Positions 1 to 4,982 of a stretch of 7,992 nt of DNA are shown here, piece by piece (the stretch's first letter is position 1; every line of letters begins with the position of its first letter). Source of the DNA: Lachnospiraceae bacterium UBA2734 (lineage in GTDB: Bacteria > Bacillota > Clostridia > Lachnospirales > Lachnospiraceae); contig DEKA01000048.1 in the NCBI GenBank assembly GCA_002353635.1, forward strand, positions 37,570 through 45,561, read 5' to 3'. The notes under the pieces were generated by a model. The model was not told the DNA's origin and made no database searches. It saw only the letters and a program-made list of their open reading frames with translations. The position numbers and the translations under genes were made by a program.

Positions 1-7
1 TTTATCA

Positions 8-535
8 TTACTTCTTTTCAGCACAGATCAGAAGCTGTAAATCATGATCCGACGAAGGTTTTCCATTAAAATCCGCGCAGCTTTCGGTTACACTCATTCC
101 TCCTGCCTTCTCTATCTCTTTGTAAAGATCAGAGATCACATCACTGAGCTTGTGCTTTTTCAGGCTCTCTTCAAAATCTTTCTGCACATCCAGCAATTTG
201 TCATACAGCGCGGCGTGGATATTCCGGCCGACCGGACAGAGAGGATTCGGATTCTCATGGAAATGAAAGAGATCTTCCTTGTTCTTCTCCACAGCCTCAT
301 AAACGTCATAAAACGTGATCTGATCCAGCGGTCTGTTGATGGTGATACCGCCCGGCCCCCTCTTGATTGCAATCAGTCCGGCATTCCTGAGGTCAGACAT
401 AAGGTTCCGGATAATCACCGGGTTGCTCCCTATACTTGATGCAAGGAAATCACTGGTCACCTTATCCTCCTTGCCAAAATACTCCACCGCCGCCAGGATG
501 TGAATCGCTATCGTAAATTTAGTTGATACCTGCAT
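8..535 (-). CDS. Rrf2-family winged-helix transcriptional regulator
   Basis: The 175-residue protein starts MQVSTKFTIAIHILAAVEYF, the usual opening of Rrf2 regulators. The recognition helix lies around residues 36-52 (SNPVIIRNLMSDLRNAGL) and the wing around 58-68 (KRGPGGITI). A dimerisation helix follows at about 104-142. Rrf2 proteins bind operator DNA as dimers, and many sense redox state through an Fe-S cluster or cysteines. Here the cysteines are C100 (in NPLCPVG), C153 and C171. The closely spaced three-Cys cluster site of IscR/NsrR types is absent, so it looks more like the single-conserved-Cys YwnA type. The start is supported by GGGAGAAG just upstream. It lies downstream of operon vestiges and of a promoter near 935-963 and may be read from there. 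A second, partial copy of its start lies 41 bases upstream. The target genes cannot be read from the sequence. Confidence 0.93.
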   Translation of the reverse strand: MQVSTKFTIAIHILAAVEYFGKEDKVTSDFLASSIGSNPVIIRNLMSDLRNAGLIAIKRGPGGITINRPLDQITFYDVYEAVEKNKEDLFHFHENPNPLCPVGRNIHAALYDKLLDVQKDFEESLKKHKLSDVISDLYKEIEKAGGMSVTESCADFNGKPSSDHDLQLLICAEKK

Positions 536-576
536 GAAACTTCTCCCGCTTTCGCAAATTTCGTTGCTATCTGCAT
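508..576 (-). other. Duplicated Rrf2 gene start / 22-codon upstream ORF
   Basis: An ATG at 576-574 opens a 22-codon frame, MQIATKFAKAGEVSCRYQLN and two more residues, that stops at 508 inside the regulator gene in another frame. Its first ten codons mirror the regulator's own start: MQIATKFAKA against MQVSTKFTIA, with roughly 80 percent of bases identical at a 41-base offset. The similarity reaches back over the ribosome binding site (AGAGGGA here, GGGAGAAG for the regulator). It is either a short tandem duplication or the leftover start of a second Rrf2 gene. If translated, it would overlap the regulator's initiation site and could affect its expression; that part is inference. Confidence 0.6.
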
Positions 577-603
577 AAAACTGTCCCTCTGTCGTACATT
601 ACA

Positions 604-777
604 TCACTTTTGATCTTGCCCCGTCCGGACATTTGTACCCGACGGGTATAGGATTTCGCGATATATCTCCCGGTCGCTTTCCTTAAACACATTGAAAATA
701 ACTTGGCACACTGAGGTCTCCGGATGTGCGTCAAGCCATCCTCTTACCGTGTTCACTGCGATTTCCGCCGTCTCAGC
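604..777 (-). pseudogene. Macro-domain protein, 3'-terminal fragment
   Basis: The frame reads AETAEIAVNTVRGWLDAHPE and continues through VCQVIFNVFKESDREIYREI to a TGA at 604-606. This matches the last helix-strand-helix of macro-domain (ADP-ribose-binding, ADP-ribosyl hydrolase) proteins: an 'AxxIAVxTVxxWL' helix, a 'xVIFxVF' strand and a closing 'DxxIYxxxL' helix. Only about 57 residues remain of a domain that normally has 160 or more. The N-terminal Asn-containing and Gly-rich ADP-ribose-binding loops are missing. The only available start codon is a GTG (792) that lies within the ATPase-tail remnant, so it is not a genuine macro-gene start. It is therefore a broken remnant, joined upstream to the chimera at 771-890 and followed by the Rrf2 gene. 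Family assignment rests on pattern memory of the C-terminal region only. Confidence 0.6.
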
Positions 778-890
778 CTGCGACTGCTCCACACGCCGCG
801 CCGCAGAACTCGCAGTCCTTCAGTTTCTCTTCCGGAAGGAACCACATTCTTAATCTACCGAAGGATATCCAGACAGTTCTGTGCGTTCAT
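771..890 (-). pseudogene. Collapsed copy of the flavoprotein-transporter operon (flavoprotein gene 5' end fused to ATPase gene 3' end)
   Basis: A good ribosome binding site (GGGAGGAG, 907-900) precedes an ATG at 890-888. The frame reads MNAQNCLDILR, a stop, then IKNV, against QNCLDILREIKDV at the start of the flavoprotein gene at the right edge of the window. Bases 842-883 match 7951-7992 at 38 of 42 positions, including 23 identical at 861-883. Bases 771-850 match 4981-5060, the 3' end of the ATPase gene, at about 69 of 80 positions without gaps. In the ATPase frame they give FLPEEKLKDCEFCGAACG, against FLPEGKLKDCEYCGAACG in the intact gene. The two matches meet at 842-850. Everything between the two ends of the operon is missing. 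It cannot encode a working protein. The macro-domain fragment begins where the ATPase match stops. Confidence 0.85.
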
Positions 891-899
891 GTATTTTCT

Positions 900-907
900 C
901 TCCTCCC
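900..907 (-). promoter_or_regulatory. Ribosome binding site in front of the collapsed flavoprotein gene start
   Basis: On the minus strand GGGAGGAG sits nine bases before the ATG at 890-888. Its strength and spacing show that 890 was a genuine initiation codon, and it suggests that the intact paralogue begins about three codons beyond the right edge of the window (MNAQNCLDILR-like). Confidence 0.7.
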
Positions 908-926
908 GGAATTACAATGCGCCTTT

Positions 927-967
927 CTTGTTGTAAGGTATTTTATTTCACCTATTTTGTCAACAAG
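927..967 (-). promoter_or_regulatory. Promoter with overlapping inverted repeat (possible operator)
   Basis: On the minus strand TTGACA (963-958) is followed after 17 bases by TACCTT (940-935), a perfect -35 with a weak -10. The start point would be near 928, about 40 bases before the ATG at 890. A perfect 7-base inverted repeat, CTTGTTG (967-961) and CAACAAG (933-927), brackets the promoter, the outer arm overlapping the -35. This is a plausible regulator binding site, and the nearby Rrf2 gene is a natural candidate. Only the motifs are seen; regulation is inference. The promoter would now transcribe the vestiges and probably the Rrf2 gene. Confidence 0.5.
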
Positions 968-1130
968 TTTCCGGGATTTTCCAGGCACTTAGTTTCTACT
1001 AACAGCATAAATTTGCAGACTTACTTCCTGACTGTTAGATTTCTGGTTGTAATTTGTAAGAACGACGGCAACAGCTTTCAATACAAAATATAATGGAGTA
1101 TCCCTGCTCCGCCGATTATATCTGATCGGG

Positions 1131-1409
1131 ATGATTATCCTTGTCTTCCTGCTGATGTGCAAACCAGTGCTTGATCTTCCTTATCTTGTTCACCCTGCGC
1201 AGGAAAACCTGACCAGGATATCTCTTGAGTTTAATTTAGACTATTCGTCGTTCCACTATTTGAATGGGGCTCCGGATATAAACAAAGGAGCTTACAAATT
1301 CATTATTAACGGTTCCACTTATTATAAGAGACTTTCCAAGTGGGAATGCAGGACTGTGCATGTAGAATACCTGCCGCACACGAGACATGTGATAAGAATA
1401 TCGAAATAA
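1131..1409 (+). CDS. Small membrane-anchored protein of unknown function
   Basis: I do not recognise the family. From ATG 1131 it gives 92 residues: a hydrophobic N-terminal segment (MIILVFLLMCKPVLDLPYLV), then a soluble part with KFIINGSTYYKRLSKW and a C-terminal VHVEYLPHTRHVIRISK that reads like beta strands. The topology suggests a signal-anchored protein with a small extracellular domain. The reading frame is open back to 1053 and the extra residues (YNGVSLLRRLYLIG before the ATG) look like natural N-terminal sequence with positive charges ahead of the membrane segment. However, that extension has no ATG, GTG or TTG start, and ATG 1131 has no good ribosome binding site. The gene may have lost its true start. 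A TATAAT at 1089-1094 has no clear -35 partner. The DUF3955-like gene follows on the same strand. Confidence 0.5.
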   Translation: MIILVFLLMCKPVLDLPYLVHPAQENLTRISLEFNLDYSSFHYLNGAPDINKGAYKFIINGSTYYKRLSKWECRTVHVEYLPHTRHVIRISK

Positions 1410-1530
1410 GACGAGGCTTCTGTTATAGGAAATACAGTGATTACTCCGAGATGTTTTTTTACGCGGTACTATATTGAATGTCGTGATTCTCATTATACCT
1501 GAAGGCTGAGCCTTTGGCCCTTTTGAATTA

Positions 1531-1779
1531 TTGAATTTACACTATTATACGGGCGCAACTGTGATCGCAGTATTTTTATTACTGATCGGCATAATTCTGC
1601 TGGTGGTAAAGGGGCTGTCCGTAGAATATATCAATGCGGAGGGCGTACTGCATGAGAATTTCTTTCTGATACCGATAGGCTTCTTCTGCATCTTCTGCGG
1701 CCTGATCTCCTTTATTACGGTGGGCGTCAGAACACTTATCGGTAAAATAAAAAGCAGCCCCCGAAAGAGACAGGCATAA
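1531..1779 (+). CDS. DUF3955-like small membrane protein
   Basis: The frame gives 82 residues with two predicted membrane segments, about residues 9-28 (ATVIAVFLLLIGIILLVVKG) and 45-66 (FLIPIGFFCIFCGLISFITV), and a basic tail (KIKSSPRKRQA). The linker and second helix, VEYINAEGVLHENFFLIPIG, follow the pattern I associate with DUF3955 (an acidic 'D/E-G-x-L-x-E' linker, then FFLIPIG). The function of that family is unknown. The only start in frame before the first helix is TTG 1531; a TGA at 1507-1509 closes the frame upstream and there is no evident ribosome binding site, so the start is doubtful and the gene may be slightly truncated. It lies 121 bases after the unrecognised membrane-protein gene on the same strand. 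Confidence 0.6.
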   Translation: MNLHYYTGATVIAVFLLLIGIILLVVKGLSVEYINAEGVLHENFFLIPIGFFCIFCGLISFITVGVRTLIGKIKSSPRKRQA

Positions 1780-1827
1780 TCCATTTCTCCATTCGCATCA
1801 TCCTCTCCCGCGGTATATTGAATTCAC

Positions 1828-1858
1828 CCCTGCAGATTATTTTCGAATTGCTGCAGGG
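1828..1858. repeat. Perfect 8-base inverted repeat (stem-loop)
   Basis: CCCTGCAG (1828-1835) and CTGCAGGG (1851-1858) are perfect inverted copies around a 15-base AT-rich loop. It lies between the DUF3955-like gene and the long terminator hairpin. Neither strand shows a convincing T run straight after it. It might stabilise the 3' end of transcripts; no role is shown. Confidence 0.45.
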
Positions 1859-1907
1859 AAAAACAAACCGGAATCATTCACCATTAGCTGGTGAACAATT
1901 CCGGTTT
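1859..1907 (-). terminator. Rho-independent terminator of the adhesin gene (possibly bidirectional)
   Basis: AAACCGGAAT (1865-1874) pairs with ATTCCGGTTT (1898-1907), and inside it TTCACCA (1877-1883) pairs with TGGTGAA (1889-1895), separated by a small symmetric internal loop. On the minus strand the hairpin is followed by GTTTTT (1864-1859), 15 bases after the adhesin stop codon. On the plus strand it is followed by ATTCTTTTTC, so it may also stop transcripts from the plus-strand genes. Confidence 0.85.
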
Positions 1908-1921
1908 ATTCTTTTTCTGCA

Positions 1922-4243
1922 TCACTTCGGTGCTCTGTTCTTTCTTCTTAAGAGCAGAATTGCCACGGCCGCTCCGGCACTGACCACCATGATCAGTCCG
2001 AACAGCCCTATATGTGAGGTATCCCCAGTGGAAGGAACATTCTCCTTTGCCGTTGGAGGTACGCCATCCTTTGCGCTTGTCGCCAAGACTGATGTGGTCG
2101 TCTGCGGGTTCTGGACGTCTGGAGTCTGCGATGCTGTCGTCTGCGGATTCTCGACGTCCGGAGTCTGCGATGCTGTCGTCTGCGGATTCTCGACGTCCGG
2201 AGTCTGCGGTGTGGTCGTCGGGGGCGTCTCCGTCACTGTCTCCGGCGTTGTCGGGTTCTCCGGCGTCTCCTCAGACGATGTCCCTGTCGTCGGTATCGTT
2301 GTGTCCTCTGTTTCCGGTGTATGCTGATTGGTCAGAACGAATCCGTGCTCCTCGTCTCCCGAGCAGGTAACCGTGTATCCCTCCGGCACATCCACCTCTT
2401 CTACCGTGTAGACAACCTCTTTTCCGTTTTCGTTTTCAGCAGGCTCCTTCCAGACAGTATTCCATCCGTTTTCTTCGCTCAGCGTCACAGCATCACCGAT
2501 GGGCTTCCCGTCTGCCAGGAGCTGGACCTGAATGCTTGCCGGCCGGATGCCATCCTTGTTATTCTCATCCTCCCAGGCTTTCGTCACGGTAACAGATGTG
2601 CTGTCTTTCATTTTTTTAATCCGGAAGGTCCTGGAAATCTCAGTGGTGCGGATAAGTGCACCAATCATGTTCTGGAATCCTTTTCCGTCATCCGCTTCCA
2701 TCGCGGCGGGTTTATAGACCCTCAGGTCTCCTACCATCCAGGGCATCGTGGCAGTCAGCCGAATTTCCGTGAAAGTGGCCGGATCATCTGCCACCAGACT
2801 GAAGCTTCCGGTTTTATTGATCTGTGTCTGATCACTTTCTTCCCGCACTCCCTCCGGAAGGACAAGCGTGAAGTTTGTGTTGTAGTTGTCCGGAACCGAG
2901 ATGGTAATAGGCCAGGTATGCCATTTGCCATCTGTCTCGTTGTAATAAAAGGACAGGTCTCCATCCAGGGAAATTTTATCGCTGGTTGGCTCCGAATCAA
3001 GAATGGTATAACTGCCGCTGTCTGCCGCATCCTTAAGTCTTCCGGTCAGCCCCTCCGTATTCTCTAAGTTGTTATAGGGTACGCCGGACGTATACAGAAG
3101 GTTCCACACAGCATCGCGCGTGGAAGCATATGCCTGCTCGTCCGTTACATAATAGCCGCTCACAAATGTTGCGTTGTAAAACTCCTTTGCGTCTGTCCCA
3201 AAATTAACCAGGCTGTACACGGCCTTCCAGAAGTCTGTGTTTTTAACCTGTGAATACGTCAGACCTGAAGAAGTTGTTGCCCCACTTAAATACAAGGTGT
3301 ATGTTTCCTGGGAGAACGCAACGAGCTTCTTATAATTTTCAGTCCCTGGCATTGAATTCTCCAGTGTAAAGACCGTTGTCCCCAGGCTCTCCGGGAAGTC
3401 ATCTCTAAGATACTGCGGAGGCGTCAGAAGTACGTTGTACTCTTCCTCTGTAAGTTCGTCTGCTGTCGTATCAACAATCTGATACTGCCCGAATCCATTG
3501 TACGGATAGCCGGCATACAGAAGCGCCTTAAGTTTTGCTGCCAAGTCCTTGCTGTCTTCCACGTGGTTATCCGCGCAGAATTGCTCCAGCGTTGTCTTGC
3601 TGTAAGTTGGAACGGCAGATATCGTAGGGGTCGTATGAGGCCAGTGCAGCTCATTGTTCATACAGTACAGAATCAGAGTGTCATCTCCATCCGTAATGGA
3701 ATGAATTGTCGTTTTCTCATTATACTGAATCTGTATTCCCGTCTCATCTGCTGTCAAAAGAGAGCGTGCCGGTGCTGCCGTCATGGCATCTTCCGTTGTC
3801 TGCACTGTTGTTGAAGCGGGAGCCAGAGAGCTCTGCGTCTGTGTCTCGCCCTGAGCTGTACTGTCTGTCTGTGTCTGATCCGCTGTTCCGGATGCCATCG
3901 GCTGTATCTGCGCATCAGCAGAAGGCGCAGTGATGTCTGCGCCACTTTGTTCATCCTCTGATGCATCTTCTTCATGCAGATCATCGCTCTGATCGTCAGC
4001 GACTGCATCCTCTGTCCCGTCTTTCGTTACACCTGCGGGCTGATCCTCGTTTTCCTCAGCATCTGTGTCCGCCGGAGTGTCCTTTGCCGCTTCCTCGTCA
4101 GCCGTCTCCGACGTACTCTGCCCGGTCTCCGCTTCTTCCACAGAATCTGCCCGAACGGGAATCGACGCGGCATAGATGTTCGTCGCCATCATCACGCCGG
4201 CAGTCAGAACTGCCATGATCCTGGTTAAACTCTTTCTTGTCAT
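1922..4243 (-). CDS. Cell-wall-anchored surface adhesin with thioester-type and Cna-B domains
   Basis: I take the start at ATG 4243, giving 773 residues. It is preceded by GGGGGATAAG and opens a proper signal peptide (MTRKSLTRIMAVLTAGVMMA, then NIYA). An upstream ATG at 4309 would add 22 residues and has no ribosome binding site. Parts in order: an acidic, Thr/Ser/Gln-rich stalk (about 32-165); a thioester-type adhesin domain (about 185-400) with C194 in LYCMN and the second motif STRDAVW at 374-380; an associated beta domain ending in GKGFQNMIGALI (about 425-535); a Cna-B domain (about 549-643) with Lys in TVTKAW, Glu in YTVEE and Asn in LTNQH for an intramolecular isopeptide bond; Thr/Pro-rich repeats; the sorting motif VPSTG (736-740); a membrane helix and RRKNR tail. 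Sortase should link it to peptidoglycan; no sortase is in the window. It is monocistronic between its own promoter and terminator. Confidence 0.93.
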   Translation of the reverse strand: MTRKSLTRIMAVLTAGVMMATNIYAASIPVRADSVEEAETGQSTSETADEEAAKDTPADTDAEENEDQPAGVTKDGTEDAVADDQSDDLHEEDASEDEQSGADITAPSADAQIQPMASGTADQTQTDSTAQGETQTQSSLAPASTTVQTTEDAMTAAPARSLLTADETGIQIQYNEKTTIHSITDGDDTLILYCMNNELHWPHTTPTISAVPTYSKTTLEQFCADNHVEDSKDLAAKLKALLYAGYPYNGFGQYQIVDTTADELTEEEYNVLLTPPQYLRDDFPESLGTTVFTLENSMPGTENYKKLVAFSQETYTLYLSGATTSSGLTYSQVKNTDFWKAVYSLVNFGTDAKEFYNATFVSGYYVTDEQAYASTRDAVWNLLYTSGVPYNNLENTEGLTGRLKDAADSGSYTILDSEPTSDKISLDGDLSFYYNETDGKWHTWPITISVPDNYNTNFTLVLPEGVREESDQTQINKTGSFSLVADDPATFTEIRLTATMPWMVGDLRVYKPAAMEADDGKGFQNMIGALIRTTEISRTFRIKKMKDSTSVTVTKAWEDENNKDGIRPASIQVQLLADGKPIGDAVTLSEENGWNTVWKEPAENENGKEVVYTVEEVDVPEGYTVTCSGDEEHGFVLTNQHTPETEDTTIPTTGTSSEETPENPTTPETVTETPPTTTPQTPDVENPQTTASQTPDVENPQTTASQTPDVQNPQTTTSVLATSAKDGVPPTAKENVPSTGDTSHIGLFGLIMVVSAGAAVAILLLRRKNRAPK
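2097..2213 (-). repeat. Three tandem 39-bp repeats in the adhesin wall-spanning region
   Basis: Units begin at 2097, 2136 and 2175, with a partial fourth at 2214, and each encodes TPDVENPQTTASQ or a close variant. The units at 2136 and 2175 are nearly identical in DNA. The 2097 unit differs at a few bases. The repeats lengthen the Pro/Thr-rich stalk next to the sorting signal. Such repeats can change copy number by slippage or recombination. Confidence 0.9.
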
Positions 4244-4247
4244 CTTA

Positions 4248-4299
4248 TCCCCCGTGCCGCGTTTTTGCGGCATCCGCGGAAGAAATGCCCGAATGGGCA
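4248..4299 (-). promoter_or_regulatory. Adhesin leader: two hairpins and ribosome binding site
   Basis: In the minus-strand transcript TGCCC and GGGCA (4299-4286) form one small hairpin. TGCCGC and GCGGCA (4272-4255) form a second, and GGGGGA (4253-4248) follows one base later, just ahead of the ATG at 4243. The second stem stops right at the ribosome binding site and could affect translation. No known riboswitch was recognised. Confidence 0.45.
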
Positions 4300-4401
4300 C
4301 TCTCCTCATTTTGTTTTACTCATCACTCACATCATGACGGCCAGCATTCCAGCCTGCTGCTGATTCTGCATGATCAGGAAAACAACGTCATATTCCGAAC
4401 C

Positions 4402-4429
4402 GTCATACACTGAACCACCCGCATGTCAA
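4402..4429 (-). promoter_or_regulatory. Sigma-A-type promoter of the adhesin gene
   Basis: On the minus strand a perfect TTGACA (4429-4424) is followed after 16 bases by TATGAC (4407-4402). It lies downstream of the 4488-4519 terminator and gives a leader of about 150 bases before ATG 4243. No other comparable pair is seen between that terminator and the gene. Confidence 0.6.
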
Positions 4430-4487
4430 CGCGTAAATTTTTCCGCATATGCGTCCAGTTTGAGAGAGACGCCCGGCGATTCTTTGT

Positions 4488-4519
4488 AAAAAATAAAACA
4501 CGGAAAATTCTTCTCCGTG
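4488..4519 (-). terminator. Rho-independent terminator
   Basis: On the minus strand CACGGAGAA pairs with TTTTCCGTG around a GAA loop (4519-4499, one G-U pair) and is followed by TTTTATTTTTT (4498-4488). No gene is visible between it and the stronger terminator at 4655-4699. It either backs that one up or ends a small transcript that begins in between. Confidence 0.7.
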
Positions 4520-4654
4520 CTCCATGATTCGTCTTCCCTACCCACAACTATGCGGAACATCACCGTTAGCACTCAGAATAACACAATTTGCCTGAACTAA
4601 TAAGAGCTTCTCCTGCTTTTTTTCAATTTTTTGTCATTTGGTTTTCGGGAGAAC
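4520..4654. other. Intergenic segment between two terminators
   Basis: No supported gene lies here. On the minus strand TTGAAA (4626-4621) and TATTAG (4602-4597) are 18 bases apart and form a weak promoter candidate. A transcript from about 4590 to the terminator at 4488 would be about 100 bases long, the size of a small RNA. A frame on the minus strand from ATG 4525 to 4403 encodes 40 residues but runs through the terminator hairpin and its T run, so I do not call it a gene. Confidence 0.3.
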
Positions 4655-4699
4655 AAAAAAAGAGGCCGAAAGCCATGCAAATACATGGTCCTCAGCCTC
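4655..4699 (-). terminator. Strong Rho-independent terminator of the transporter operon
   Basis: On the minus strand GAGGCTGAGGACCATG (4699-4684) pairs with CATGGCTTTCGGCCTC (4677-4662) around a six-base loop. Fifteen of 16 positions pair if G-U is allowed. The hairpin is followed directly by a run of seven T (4661-4655). It lies about 280 bases after the ATPase stop and 11 bases after the last stop of the degraded frame, so it most likely closes the operon. Confidence 0.9.
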
Positions 4700-4710
4700 A
4701 GGATTCTTAT

Positions 4711-4971
4711 TCACATAATAAGTTCATTCATTAGACCACAGGACTGACAGTATTCCGCCTTCACCGGAACGGGGAAATATCTGGATACCTGGGCGCCCCG
4801 CTTCATCACCGGGAACAGATTCATCTGAATAACCCCCACAGAAGGAGGCCACCTGCGCTGAAAATTAAGACTGTCTCGTCATTCAGGTCTTTCCATCTAT
4901 GCCACCATCAGATGTTCCGTATCTGGGTCTTTATTCACGACGATATAAAATTTCCCGGTAAAAAAATACAT
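4711..4971 (-). pseudogene. Degraded reading frame after the transporter genes, family unknown
   Basis: Eleven bases after the ATPase stop, with GAGAGGAG in front, ATG 4971 opens a frame MYFFTGKFYIVVNKDPDTEH followed by LMVA and a TAG at 4899-4897. The same frame then reads five codons, a TGA (4881-4879), and 55 more codons, including MNLFPVMKRGAQVSRYFPVP and VKAEYCQSCGLMNELIM, ending in TGA at 4711. Good initiation signals, one continuing frame across 87 codons, and a terminator 11 bases later suggest one small gene disabled by two stops. Alternatively the first 24 codons, or the last 37 from ATG 4824, are separate small proteins; the latter has a CxxC pair that could bind metal. I recognise no family, and the downstream part may be coding by chance. 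Confidence 0.4.
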
Positions 4972-4982
4972 CCGTGCTCCTC

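Noticed and set aside
1236..1493. 85-codon minus-strand frame opposite the unknown membrane-protein gene
   Set aside because: The composition is not protein-like and no ribosome binding site is evident; the plus strand has the more natural hydrophobic segment and strand pattern.
1501..1524. AAGGC-TGA-GCCTT stem followed by CCCTTTT as a plus-strand terminator
   Set aside because: The stem is only five pairs with a three-base loop and the T run is short and displaced, which is too weak to call.
2097..2213. Regular 39-bp repeats considered as a CRISPR array
   Set aside because: The units are directly adjacent without spacers and are in frame with the adhesin, so they are coding repeats.
2321..3067. 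Plus-strand open frame of about 248 codons opposite the adhesin gene
   Set aside because: The minus strand encodes well-defined domains here. The plus-strand product shows no family pattern and is a by-product of codon use.
4324..4410. Minus-strand frame reading VYDGSEYDVVFLIMQNQQQA and ending at a TGA before the adhesin leader
   Set aside because: It looks protein-like, but its only start overlaps the promoter -10, there is no ribosome binding site and no family was recognised.
4403..4525. 40-codon minus-strand frame starting MEHGEEFSVFYF with a purine-rich stretch in front
   Set aside because: Its early codons are the stem and T run of a convincing terminator and its end overlaps the adhesin promoter, so coding is unlikely.
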